Part shown: piece by piece, positions 1 to 10,100 of the stretch
Layout: each line of letters begins with the position of its first letter
Numbering within the stretch: position 1 is the stretch's first letter
Translations under genes and position numbers: made by a program
Source: CALESS01 sp041741455
Lineage (GTDB): Bacteria > Chloroflexota > Anaerolineae > Anaerolineales > Anaerolineaceae
Reading direction: 5' to 3'
NCBI GenBank assembly: GCA_041741455.1
Contig: JBGSJZ010000111.1
Location: 47,362 to 111,361 of the forward strand
DNA length: 64,000 bases
The notes under the pieces: model-generated
What the model was told of the DNA's origin: nothing
The model's database searches: none
The model's input: the letters and a program-made list of their open reading frames with translations, nothing else

Positions 1-3000
1 CCCGTTGAGACTCTGCATCCCAGCCAGCCCCGGCCAACCATTCCAGCATTTCCGGGAGTAGATCTACATTCAGCCGGCATGCACGATGAGATGCATCCTT
101 TCCAGCCTCCAGTGCCTGCAACTGTACTTGCCAAACCGCGATCAATTGGCAGGCCTGTCCCGCCAGTTTTGGCTCATTTCTCTGGCAGGTTTGTACCATT
201 GCTTCCGCCTGCTGGATAAAATCTTGAAGGTCCTCCACTTCTGAATACCGCATATCTGCCAGTGATTCAAGAGCGGTAGCGAATTCCCCACCAACCAGAT
301 CAGCCTGTACTAAAACCAGACGAATGGATTTTGATTCCTGATGTTTCAGCCAACTTTGTGAACGTAGTTTTATCTCGGAATACTGGCCAGGCCAGATATC
401 CAGTACGTTCAGCATCGCCAGCGCGGCCTGATCCGGCATACCGGCCTTGAGCAGTGCGTCCACCCTTACCAGGCGCACTTTAAGCGCAACCGGATGGTCT
501 TCCTTCAGACTCTGAGCGCTTTGCCCCACGGTTGTTTCCAACACCTGCGCTGCTTCCGCGGCTTGCTGCGGAGTCACCGCCAGCCATTCATAGGTGTGAC
601 CGACGGCCGAATTCAGATGAGCTTCTTCTCCCAACAAAGTTTCCAACTCCACCATTGCCCGCAATACGCTGGCATCCTTTGCATGGCGCTTATTTAACTC
701 TTTGAGTAATCCATAAGCTTTGCTGGCAAAACCAGGCTCTGCCCAGGCCTTGCGCAGGTACTCCAGCGTCTGCGGGATGTTCTCCTGGGCCAGTAAACCA
801 CGCGCCATTTCCATCCAGGTGGCAGCGTTCTGAGCTTTCTCTAAAATCGTGTTCAACAACTCCATGGCGCGGCCCCGGGCAGCCGGGAAATCCGTTGCCA
901 CGGCGCTAAGTTCACTACTGGCAGCCTCACTCTGACCAAGGCGATTCAGAGCAATCGCATGACTCAAACGCAACGCAGGTTGTTTTGGGAAGCTTTTGAT
1001 CCAATCCTGTAAAACCGCCTCGCCTCGCTTAACCAGAGCCTCACTCCCCTTCTGGCTGACTGCGTCCATCCAGCCAGCAGCAATATCTGCCTGTTGGCGA
1101 GTGATTTCTGCCTCTGCGCGTAAATACCAGGTCTCTGCCCCATCCGGGAGCATATCTGCCAGGGACAATACCTCTATCACTCCTGCGCTGGCAAAGGTTT
1201 TCAGAATTTCACGGGCTTCGTTGATTGCTTCATTTGTTTTCCCCTGCCCGGCCAGGCAGTGCGCCCGCAATGAATGAAAAGCCAAAGCTTCTGCACTGCC
1301 TTTTTTACTGATAACTCCTGGCAATCTCTCCAGAACCAGGCCCGCCATGTCGGACAGGTTGATTTGCAGAGCGCTGCGATACGCTTGATTGACCCGTAAT
1401 AGATCTGGCTTCTTCGATTTGAGTAGCGCATCTGCCAACGTTAGCCAGGCCTGGGCTGGTGCGTTTTCCAGTCCAGTGATCTTTTCCAGCCTTCCCAACA
1501 CATCTTCCAGTTTTAGCGCTGGATGGGTCAGCGCTTGTTGCAAGGTTTCAGATGCTTCCTCGAGGCATGTAGTAGTCAGCCAGCCATCAGCCTGTAATAA
1601 ATGGTAGCGATAAGCCACAGCTGAACCTGGATCGAATAACGACAGGTAACGCTCAGCCTTTTCGACCACCTGCATGCCATAACCCGGGCTCCTCAACAAA
1701 TCTTGCAATACCCCCAGCAGCCATTCTGCCTGACCTGGCTGCGGTCTAAGCAGCAGCGCATCCGAGAGCAGGGTCAAGCCTTCTGCAGGCAGTTCGCCCT
1801 TCGTGCGTGGCTCTTCAAGCCGTTCCAGGATGTAGACGGCTGCAGTCGCTGAATCCCCTTCATACGCCCGCTGAAGATAAGGTAAGGCAGGTTTGATTAG
1901 TTTAAGCGCCAACTGATAATCAGCTGCATAGATCAATGCATGAACCGGAAAAGCATCCCGGCTGGCGATTTGTTCCAGGCAGGTTAGGACTGCTTGCAAA
2001 TATTGCTTCTCAACTGGCACAGCTTTGCAGGCTTCCAGCGCGTCATTATATTGATCCAGGGTCAGATGGGCATCTGCCACTAACAGGTTGGCTCCAGCTG
2101 GCGCTGCTTGAACCAGGCTCAGCTTTTCAACCAGTTCCAACACCCGGCGGGTGTTTACCGCTCCAGCCAAGGCAAGCATCCGTTCCAGGTAGCTCAGCGC
2201 GGCTGCCGGATCGGTTTCGGCGACCTCTTCAGCCAGGGCGTCCAGCGTACCCGACAATGTCCGTATGTAACCCTCGGAGGCAGCTGTCTTTTCGCCAGCC
2301 AGCCTATCCAACCGATTGAGCAATTGCCGGTAGATCCCCACAGTTTCTGGTCGTTCTTTTGGGAAAGCGAGGCGAAGACGATTGAGCGCGATCAGAGCTG
2401 CCGGGAAATCTTCAAGTTCGAGTTGCAGGCAGGCCAATTCCAGCAAGGCTGGCCTATGTTTTGGATATTCACTGACAATCCGATTCAGCCCATCCACTGC
2501 TGCTGGTCCAACCAGGCGATCTGCCTTTACTGCTTGTAAACAGTGTTTGGTGGATTCATCAGGTTTCCCTGTCAATAAATAAACTAGTGCCATCACCAGG
2601 TGCAATTCCGCCTGTGAATTTTGCGACACGTGGGGCTCAATTTCCAGCAAGCGCTCCAACAAGCTCAGGGCAAACGGTTGGTTGCCCTCCTCAACCTCCA
2701 GATTTTCCAGGGACTGCCGGTAGCGGGTCAACGCTTCATCCGGTCGCTGCTGGCTGCGCAATACATCACCGAGCAAACGAAGCGTGCGGCGTGAAATCCA
2801 ATCCTGTCCGATATATCGATCCAGCAACTGATCAGAGCGGCGGATCAATTCAGCTGCGTTGGCTCCCTGCTTCAACAATCGCTCGAAAACATCCACGGCC
2901 CGGGCGTGATTTTTTGTTTCCAGGTAAGCATCACTCAGGGCAAATAATAAACCCGACTCGATCTCTCCCAGTGTCAGGGCGGTTTCCAGGTGCTGAATGG

Positions 3001-3622
3001 CCTGTGAATAACTGCGTTGGGTGAAGTACAACCAACCCAGGGTTTGCTGTGTCAGGGCATCTTTCGGCAATACACCGGCCAGTTTTTCAAATCGAGGGAG
3101 AAGGGCCGGTCCTTCGTCCCGATTCAAATCCAACGCCAGTCGGTAACGTTGTGCAGCCTCTACCGTTTCGCCAGCTTCCATCAGGGCATCGCCCAACAAT
3201 ATTGCCAGGGGAGCGCTGCGGCGGAACCGTTCGTCCAGCGCATTGCGCAAGGCGGATACGGCATTTTTCAACCGCCCACCCTCGCTTAGCCAGCCGCCCA
3301 AGCGCAGGATTTCTGTCTCTCCGATTCCCGGCTGGCTGAGTAGTGCCAGGCTGGTTGTAAGCGCTTGTTCACTGCCATATACCTGGTGACGTAATTCATC
3401 CACCGTGGTGATCGCTGTGCCGGCCTGGCCTGTTTCTGCCAGGAGGATGGCCAGTTCATGATACGCCTCACACACCATATTCGTATCCCCAGCTTCCGCC
3501 ACCTCACGCCCATCCTTGGTGATCGCTGTGCGCAATCCGGCAGCCGAGTTGGCCTTTCGCTGGCGCGCATCTTCGATAGCTGATTTCAAACGTTCCACAG
3601 GTTTTTGAAAAATCCGAAACAT
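1..3622 (-). CDS. Giant TPR-type helical repeat protein, 3' end outside the window
   Basis: This minus-strand frame is open from an ATG at 3622 to the left edge without a stop, giving at least 1207 residues of an incomplete protein. The N-terminus reads MFRIFQKPVERLKSAIEDAR. What follows is almost entirely Leu/Ala/Glu-rich helical hairpins of about 34-40 residues with TPR-like spacing, for example a block starting DALTQQTLGWLYFTQRSYSQ. There is no signal peptide, membrane segment or catalytic motif in the visible part. TPR arrays are protein-binding scaffolds. It is the last visible gene of the kinase/phosphatase operon, 16 nt after the preceding stop, so a scaffold or substrate role in that pathway is a reasonable inference. 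A catalytic domain beyond the window edge cannot be excluded. Confidence 0.85.
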   Translation of the reverse strand, partial: MFRIFQKPVERLKSAIEDARQRKANSAAGLRTAITKDGREVAEAGDTNMVCEAYHELAILLAETGQAGTAITTVDELRHQVYGSEQALTTSLALLSQPGIGETEILRLGGWLSEGGRLKNAVSALRNALDERFRRSAPLAILLGDALMEAGETVEAAQRYRLALDLNRDEGPALLPRFEKLAGVLPKDALTQQTLGWLYFTQRSYSQAIQHLETALTLGEIESGLLFALSDAYLETKNHARAVDVFERLLKQGANAAELIRRSDQLLDRYIGQDWISRRTLRLLGDVLRSQQRPDEALTRYRQSLENLEVEEGNQPFALSLLERLLEIEPHVSQNSQAELHLVMALVYLLTGKPDESTKHCLQAVKADRLVGPAAVDGLNRIVSEYPKHRPALLELACLQLELEDFPAALIALNRLRLAFPKERPETVGIYRQLLNRLDRLAGEKTAASEGYIRTLSGTLDALAEEVAETDPAAALSYLERMLALAGAVNTRRVLELVEKLSLVQAAPAGANLLVADAHLTLDQYNDALEACKAVPVEKQYLQAVLTCLEQIASRDAFPVHALIYAADYQLALKLIKPALPYLQRAYEGDSATAAVYILERLEEPRTKGELPAEGLTLLSDALLLRPQPGQAEWLLGVLQDLLRSPGYGMQVVEKAERYLSLFDPGSAVAYRYHLLQADGWLTTTCLEEASETLQQALTHPALKLEDVLGRLEKITGLENAPAQAWLTLADALLKSKKPDLLRVNQAYRSALQINLSDMAGLVLERLPGVISKKGSAEALAFHSLRAHCLAGQGKTNEAINEAREILKTFASAGVIEVLSLADMLPDGAETWYLRAEAEITRQQADIAAGWMDAVSQKGSEALVKRGEAVLQDWIKSFPKQPALRLSHAIALNRLGQSEAASSELSAVATDFPAARGRAMELLNTILEKAQNAATWMEMARGLLAQENIPQTLEYLRKAWAEPGFASKAYGLLKELNKRHAKDASVLRAMVELETLLGEEAHLNSAVGHTYEWLAVTPQQAAEAAQVLETTVGQSAQSLKEDHPVALKVRLVRVDALLKAGMPDQAALAMLNVLDIWPGQYSEIKLRSQSWLKHQESKSIRLVLVQADLVGGEFATALESLADMRYSEVEDLQDFIQQAEAMVQTCQRNEPKLAGQACQLIAVWQVQLQALEAGKDASHRACRLNVDLLPEMLEWLAGAGWDAESQR

Positions 3623-3638
3623 GCCCAACCCTCCTGAT

Positions 3639-4031
3639 TTATAAACTAAACACGAAGTATGCAATCACAGCCAAAAGAATGATCCCTGCCGCCACGGCCA
3701 ATCCGGTCTGCCAACCTGCTGGCAGGGTCACTTTCTTCAGCCAGGGGCTGGGTCCTTCCGCTGGCTGAGCTCTTAACGCTCCGGAACCAGCAGCTCTGGA
3801 TTTCCGCCGGCTTGCCAACCAATCCTCAAATGAATGGCTGTGCTCATCCATCAATTCCCTAACATCCAATCCTACTTCAGCCACGGCCGCCCGATGTTCT
3901 TCAATCGTGATTTGATGCACTTCACAAAACACCTGAATTGCGCGGACATCATCTGGCATCAATCGGCCTTTGTGCCAACGCTCCGCCAGCATCTGGCGAT
4001 ATAGAATGTGGATGGAATTCCGGTCGGCCAT
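3639..4031 (-). CDS. Small tail-anchored membrane protein of the kinase operon
   Basis: I do not recognise a family. The 130-residue product has a soluble, charged N-terminal part of about 100 residues and one hydrophobic segment at the very C-terminus (about residues 109-129, GLAVAAGIILLAVIAYFVF), so it looks like a tail-anchored protein with its N-terminus in the cytoplasm. The N-terminal part is rich in Glu, His and Arg and may be a small helical domain. It sits 16 nt downstream of the PP2C gene and 16 nt upstream of the giant TPR gene in the same operon, suggesting it tethers a partner of the phospho-signalling proteins to the membrane. The function is unknown. Confidence 0.75.
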   Translation of the reverse strand: MADRNSIHILYRQMLAERWHKGRLMPDDVRAIQVFCEVHQITIEEHRAAVAEVGLDVRELMDEHSHSFEDWLASRRKSRAAGSGALRAQPAEGPSPWLKKVTLPAGWQTGLAVAAGIILLAVIAYFVFSL

Positions 4032-4047
4032 TATGATTCTCCTTTGA

Positions 4048-5283
4048 TTACTTTTCCGGGGGTTTGTAGGCTAATAAAGCTCGATAGATCTTTTCCAGCC
4101 GTTCCAATTCCAGTCGGGTAAGGGCAAGGATCATCTCGTTTGGATATTGCCTGACTAAATGATGGATATGACCCAAAACCTGGACCGTTAGTTCATGCAA
4201 TTTTTTATAATTACTGGAAGAATTTTTAGTCCGATCAACCAGTAGTTGGTAATCCACCTCTTGTTGTTCCACCTTCTGTTGTAAACCTGTGACCAAGTTG
4301 TGGAGCCTGGAAATTTCTTCCTGTAAGTTTTGGTTTTCATTTTCCAACATTTGGTTATCAGATCTTAATGCCTGATTTTCCTCTTCCAGGGGATTGGCAA
4401 ATGGAATCCCATTGCGAATAGCAAAATTCCTCAGGTTGTCCACCTGGTTGGTCTTTTCAGCAGAAACTGCTGATCTATCCAGCCGGGAGCGCTCAAGTTC
4501 CACCTGGCGTGCTGCCCGGCTAGCCGAATATTCCTGTCCCACTACGGCAATCACCGAAACATTATCAGGACTACCATTCGCTAAGGCTGCCTGACCCAAC
4601 CGTTCCGCCAGGAGGTAATCTGGTGTCTCTTCGATGATCTGGCTGATTTCAGTGTCCCCCACATGCTCCCAGAATCCATCGCAGCCGAGTAAAAACAGCC
4701 CCTGCGTGCCAGCGGAAAAGCTGATCACATCCGGAGTTGCCTGCTCGTTGCTGCCCAACGTCCGGTTCAAGCTGGCGCCGCGCCGGTGCTCCACAGTTCG
4801 GCGCACTGGTGGCAGATCCCCATTTTCGCTGACCAGCAAGGCGCAATCCCCTACATGTGCACAATAGGCCTGCTCACCCTTCAGAATCACGGCTGTGACC
4901 GTGGTCGCCATATTCGAGCCACGCCTGCGGGCTTCTTGCAAAACCACTGCTCCCGCCTGGCGGACAGCATCCATCAGGAAGGCTTCCATCAACTCACCTT
5001 CAAGCATACGCTGCCCTCCAATCACAAACACAGCCGGATCTTCGTGGCAGAGCAAATGACTGAGTGTTTCCACGGCCAATTCCGAGGCAACTTTTCCATC
5101 TGCGTGTCCACCCAAGCCATCCGCAATGATCCACACATCCCCTTCCGCAAAGATCGTATCCTCATTTTGCGGCCGCACACCCGGGCTGGAAAAGACACTG
5201 CAATTTCTCAAGAATTCTCTCCGGTCCTTCAGGTCTAGGCTGGATTTTGTTGATTCTGACACCTGGTATTCTGACTCACCCAT
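4048..5283 (-). CDS. PP2C-family Ser/Thr protein phosphatase with C-terminal coiled coil
   Basis: This is a metal-dependent phosphatase of the PPM/PP2C family that should dephosphorylate proteins modified by the neighbouring kinases. The family motifs are all visible: RPQNED and ADGLGGH near residues 37-62, AHVGDCALLV near 140, LLGCDGFWEHV near 205 and SPDNVSV near 240. These supply the metal-binding aspartates, so the enzyme should be active. Residues from about 260 onward are extra to the catalytic domain: a linker, then a clear heptad coiled coil (about 305-355, starting ENQALRSDNQMLENENQNLQ), then a helical tail. The coiled coil probably mediates dimerisation or docking. Its start lies 2 nt from the kinase stop, which suggests translational coupling. 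There is no membrane segment, so it acts in the cytoplasm. Confidence 0.93.
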   Translation of the reverse strand: MGESEYQVSESTKSSLDLKDRREFLRNCSVFSSPGVRPQNEDTIFAEGDVWIIADGLGGHADGKVASELAVETLSHLLCHEDPAVFVIGGQRMLEGELMEAFLMDAVRQAGAVVLQEARRRGSNMATTVTAVILKGEQAYCAHVGDCALLVSENGDLPPVRRTVEHRRGASLNRTLGSNEQATPDVISFSAGTQGLFLLGCDGFWEHVGDTEISQIIEETPDYLLAERLGQAALANGSPDNVSVIAVVGQEYSASRAARQVELERSRLDRSAVSAEKTNQVDNLRNFAIRNGIPFANPLEEENQALRSDNQMLENENQNLQEEISRLHNLVTGLQQKVEQQEVDYQLLVDRTKNSSSNYKKLHELTVQVLGHIHHLVRQYPNEMILALTRLELERLEKIYRALLAYKPPEK

Positions 5284-5285
5284 GG

Positions 5286-7157
5286 TTACCGTTTCAGATC
5301 TTGCTGAGTATTACTGGTGCACTCATTTTCCCGTACCAACGGGCTTGCCTGCTCATTGATGCTCAGGCCAAAGCGTCCATTATTGCAGCAGCGGTTATGC
5401 CGGGCCGCGCCCATGGCCGCGCCACTAAAGGATATGCCATCTCGCTTGTTATTGGAACAAATATTTATTTCAAGAATGGGATCGGACTGGTCGATGACTG
5501 AGATACCATGGAATTGGTTTTGCTCACAGTGGTTGGCCGACCCGATTCCAGACGAATTTGCCGCAAAGGTAATGCCGGAGGAGCGATTATTGTTACAGGT
5601 GTTTGCATCCAGGGTTGGTCGGGCAGTTCCGCTCACCAGGATTCCAGTAAAGTTTTGCAGGCAGCGGTTGGACCGCGCCTCACCTTCCGCATTCCCGGTG
5701 ATAATAATTCCCGACAGCCGGTTCTGGCTGCACTGGTTCTCCTCGATCACCGGTTGCGCCCAATCACTGACCTCAATTCCATGCCCACCATTGCCGTAGC
5801 TTTCGCAATGGCGCACCAGACCTTTGGAATTCCCCAGCAGGCATAACCCGCTACCCCCCAGCCGTGTTTCGGTCTGGCGCATGCCACCGGTGAAACGGCA
5901 ATTGGAAAACTCCAGTTCACCGCCCAGCGCCACCACCACATCCGCCCAGGCTTTGCCCTTGTGCTGAAAGGTTAGACCCCGGGCCGTAAAGCGAATCTCA
6001 CCATTCAGAGTCGCGACGGTTTCTTCCTCATAGCACAGGATACGGGTCACATCCATCCCAGCGCCTTCCAGCTGAGCGGAGCGGTTGATTTCCAATGGTT
6101 GCTCCAGGATGTAATCGCCGGGGGCTAAAAGGATTACCTCATCTTCCCCTGCACCATCCAGGGCCTCCTGCAATCCGGGATAGTCTCCACTGCCATCCGG
6201 GGAAACACTTACTTTATGCGGCCCCGACGGTATGCTGACCAGTTCTGGCAAGGATTGTGTGCCAAAAATCGCCTCACGCATCTCCCTGGCGGATTGAAAA
6301 CGCAGCTCTGGTTGTAATTCCAAAGATCGGATCACTGCTGTCTCCATTTGTGTAGACACATTTGGGGAAAACTGACGGATCGGCGATAATTCGACTCCCT
6401 CATCCATGCGCAATGGAGCGATCGGTGGAACTTGCCCGGTCAACAGGTTATAAAGAGTGGCTCCCAGTGCATAAATATCCGAACGGGCGTCAACGATTCC
6501 TCTGCGCACGTATTGCTCAAACGGACTGAATCCAGCCGTCCGACCCACTACCATTGGTTGGCTGACATCATTCAATACCCGGGCGATGCCAAAATCCACC
6601 AGATAGGCAACTCCTTGCAGATTGATCACAATATTGGCGGGTTTTATATCGCGGTGAATGATTTCATGGGAATGGCAGTATTCCAACGCATCCAGCACCT
6701 GATCCGTCCAAATCAGTACCTGGTCTTCCGGCATGGGGGCATCGTCATTATCATAAAGCATCCGGTCCAGATCATGTCCTTCTATCAACTCCATCACCAG
6801 GTAACGCTCATCTCCTACCTCAAAATAGGCTGAAACATGCGGCAGGTTGGGGTGGTCAAATCCGTGCAGGATTTGTGCTTCTCGCTTGAATAGCTCAGCA
6901 GCCTTCTCCTTGGTGAAAGTAGAATGAACCCCCGCTCCAAATCGCACGTTGGTCATACTATCCGCATCCTGGGTGATGTGAACCACCGTGGATTCCTCAC
7001 TCGGTAAAAAACTGAGGCGAAACTCCTTAATGGCCACCGCAATTGGTGGAATCTTGAGCGTATCCAGGGCGCGAAAGACTGCACCCATGCCGCCCTCACC
7101 CAACATTTCCAATATTTGAAAGACACCCAATAAAGTTGAACCTGGTTGGAGTGGCAT
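5286..7157 (-). CDS. Ser/Thr kinase fused to a right-handed parallel beta-helix
   Basis: Residues about 10-295 are a eukaryote-like (Hanks-type) protein kinase with glycine loop LGEGGMGAVF, AIKEF lysine, catalytic HRDIKPANIV and metal-binding DFGIA. The APE position reads SPFEQY, common in bacterial kinases. Residues about 310-623 are a pectin-lyase-like beta-helix, recognisable from about 23-residue rungs such as HGIEVSDWAQPVIEENQCSQ, each carrying Asn/Cys ladders. No transmembrane helix separates the two halves, so the helix should be cytoplasmic, where it may bind a partner rather than extracellular sugar. The ATG is preceded by GGAGAG. The gene lies 8 nt after the TPR-kinase gene and 2 nt before the phosphatase, firmly inside the operon. 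Confidence 0.93.
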   Translation of the reverse strand: MPLQPGSTLLGVFQILEMLGEGGMGAVFRALDTLKIPPIAVAIKEFRLSFLPSEESTVVHITQDADSMTNVRFGAGVHSTFTKEKAAELFKREAQILHGFDHPNLPHVSAYFEVGDERYLVMELIEGHDLDRMLYDNDDAPMPEDQVLIWTDQVLDALEYCHSHEIIHRDIKPANIVINLQGVAYLVDFGIARVLNDVSQPMVVGRTAGFSPFEQYVRRGIVDARSDIYALGATLYNLLTGQVPPIAPLRMDEGVELSPIRQFSPNVSTQMETAVIRSLELQPELRFQSAREMREAIFGTQSLPELVSIPSGPHKVSVSPDGSGDYPGLQEALDGAGEDEVILLAPGDYILEQPLEINRSAQLEGAGMDVTRILCYEEETVATLNGEIRFTARGLTFQHKGKAWADVVVALGGELEFSNCRFTGGMRQTETRLGGSGLCLLGNSKGLVRHCESYGNGGHGIEVSDWAQPVIEENQCSQNRLSGIIITGNAEGEARSNRCLQNFTGILVSGTARPTLDANTCNNNRSSGITFAANSSGIGSANHCEQNQFHGISVIDQSDPILEINICSNNKRDGISFSGAAMGAARHNRCCNNGRFGLSINEQASPLVRENECTSNTQQDLKR

Positions 7158-7165
7158 TGCTCTCC

Positions 7166-10100
7166 TTACTTGAGCTCTTGCATGGCGTTCAGAATCATTC
7201 TTCCATCCGTATACTCCCGGCGATCTGCCGAAAGGGCCGTTGAGCCCAGGATAATTTTCACCAGGCCATCCATCTGCGCTTCACTCCACAGGTGTGTTTC
7301 TTCCATGGACGCAAACAATTCGTTTTCGGTCAGCACACCCCGCTGGCCGCTTACCAGGTGTGCCAACAAGCAGCCCAGTGAATAAACATCGCTCGCCGGT
7401 GAAATCTCCCCTTCTCCGCGCACTTCAGGCGCCAGGTAATAATCATACTGGCGCAACATGGCGGATTTATGCCAGTGATCTCGGTCGAATAAAACCGAGG
7501 CGGTGAAATCTGAAAGCCGGGCGCGGCCATTAGCGGCTTCCACCAACACATTGGTCGGCAGGACACAGCCGTGAATGATATTCTGCTCATGAATGAACGC
7601 CAGGGCTGCTGCCAGATCCCTGCTGATTTGCAACACCTCGGCAGGTTTGAAGCGTTTTCGACCTTGCTCGTTCTGCTCAATCAGGGTAGCCAGGCTGGCG
7701 CCAATTACCCGCTCCATCACAATGTACAACTTCTTATCGACCCGATAAAAGCCTAGCAAATGGACGATGTTTGGATGACTCAGGTCGCGCACTCTGAAGA
7801 AATGCTCAGCGCGCCGTTCCAACGACCCACGCACCTGTTGGCTTTCGATTTCCTTGATCGCCACCTCAGGCCTTTCTGGCAAGCGCAAGTCAAGCCCCAG
7901 GTAAACCGGACCGGCTTGACCCTGACCAAGTCTTTCTTTCAACTCGAATAACTGCTGGAACCTGCCAGGGGCAACATTCTGGATGATGGCGCCAAAATCA
8001 AATGGCACATCCACCCGCCTGCGAACATCGGCGATTAATTCCGTCACCCGTTGATAACGCCCTTGCGGGTTATTCGCCAGGGACCGCTCGACAACCTCGC
8101 CCAGGTTGAAGAAAGCCTTGGATTTCAGATCTCGTTGCAGAGTGGCATCTGGTCGGGGATAGCCTGTCAGAATAAAGCACAATAACGCTCCCAGCGAGAA
8201 GACATCGCTGGCGGAGGTTTCACCCTTGCCATCATACACCTCCGGGGAGGTGTAATTCTCCCGGCCGTGAATGCGCGAGGATTTTCCCACCCCCTCCCGG
8301 TCAATGATGGTTGCCAGACCAAAATCGGTCAACTTGACTTCAGCATATCCTTCCCCGCCGACCAGTACATTATTCGGATGCAGGTCACGATGAAGCAGGC
8401 CCTGCGAGTGCAGATATTCCACCGCCGCACACACTTTGAGGAAGATTTGTAGACGGGTTTGCAGTGGAATTTCCAGCCGCCGGATGGTAATCAGCTTATC
8501 CAGAGTACTGCCTTCTACCAGATCCATAATGATGTACTGCCGCTCCTCCTGGACTCCGATATCATGGCACTTGACAATGTTCGGATGATCCAATTCGCTG
8601 AGCCAGCGACCTTCGCGCTCGAAGCGTTCAACAGATTTCTTATCCCGACCCTTGGCTGCGGTGATTAATTTCATCGCATACACTTTGTTAGTCTGCAAAT
8701 CCTTGACCTTGAAAACATCTGCGAACTCCCCGCTGCCCAGCCGGTCTAACTTCTCGTAACGCAAGCCGGTCCAGGTTTCGGTTCGTCCGTGCCGGGAGAT
8801 ATGCGGTACAAGTTCAAATGGTTCTTCAATCGTTGGGGGCATCAAAGTCAGGTCATATTGCAAGCGCTGCAAGTAATCGTGATCCTGCAAATATTGGAAG
8901 GGGAAACTATCATACAACTGATTGGCGCTGCGCTTGTAGGTGGCACGCCGGGCCGGATCGAGTTTTAGCGACGGGTCCACGAAGAGGGAGTGATAGAGTA
9001 CCGCAATCGATTCGAGCAGTTCCATTTCCTGCTTGTTGAATCGCTCCACATAATCTTGTGGGGGAACTGAATCCCGTCCCCAGAGAATCTTGAGCAAATA
9101 GCCAGCCGCCGGAGCCCACCAGCTTTTACCCGCTTTATAATAGCAGTCAAACACCTGTTCAGCGGCTTCCAACGCCCCTTGTCGGTCAGCTTTTTTCTGA
9201 AGCGCCAATGCCAGATCGGAGTAATATTTACCCGACTGGTGCCACAGACCACGCAGCCGCAGCACATCCGCCAGGTCGCGCCGCTGGTTCACATCCAGCT
9301 CAATTCCCTTTTTCTCCCTGGCTTCCAAAATTATCTGATAAATCCGCAGCAGTTCATCACTCTGCTGGCCCACCCGGCGTTGATCCTCACCGCTCAATTC
9401 TTCCAGGGCAGCTTCATCCACCAGGATGGCTTTGGCTTTGCGGGCTGCAGTTTCAGCTACATCCAATTGCCCTTGACGCTGGGCGGATTGCGCCACACAG
9501 CGGTAGGCAGCCAGCAAAGCCGGCAGTTCCCGACGTGGATTTTCCAATTGGCGTGCAATGCGTTCCAGCGACTCGACCGCATTCTGGCGGTAGTCATCCA
9601 TTTCATATAATCGCTCAAAATGCCAGACCGCCCCGGCCAGGTTGCCCAACCCGTACAGGATTTCCGCCACGGTCTGGCGGGTCTCTGCGGCCTGCCCGCT
9701 GGAGAAGAGCACTTCGTCGCCAATCCGTTCGATCCGCTGCCGGGCTTCACTGGAAAGAGCTTGCCGGCTCTGGCGGGCGATTGAATGTAGCAACAGGTTG
9801 GCTTCCTCTGGTGAGATCTGTGCATGGAAGATATCGTAAACCTCGCACTTGGTGAGGGCAATAAAACTGGCATCCGCTGCATAAGCGGTTCCGGCGGGTT
9901 GTTTCAATGCCAGTTCCGCCCAGCGATCCACAATGGCGAATGTCGTTTCAAATGGCAGCGGCTTGGCTGGGTCCCTGGCTAGTGCCACCATTTGTGCCAG
10001 TAGATCATAGGAATTGCGATAGCGTTTTACATATTCTGCCACCCGTCCAGCCTGGGCTGCCCGTCCACTGCTGGAAGGCAGCAGTGTCAGGATGCGCCGG

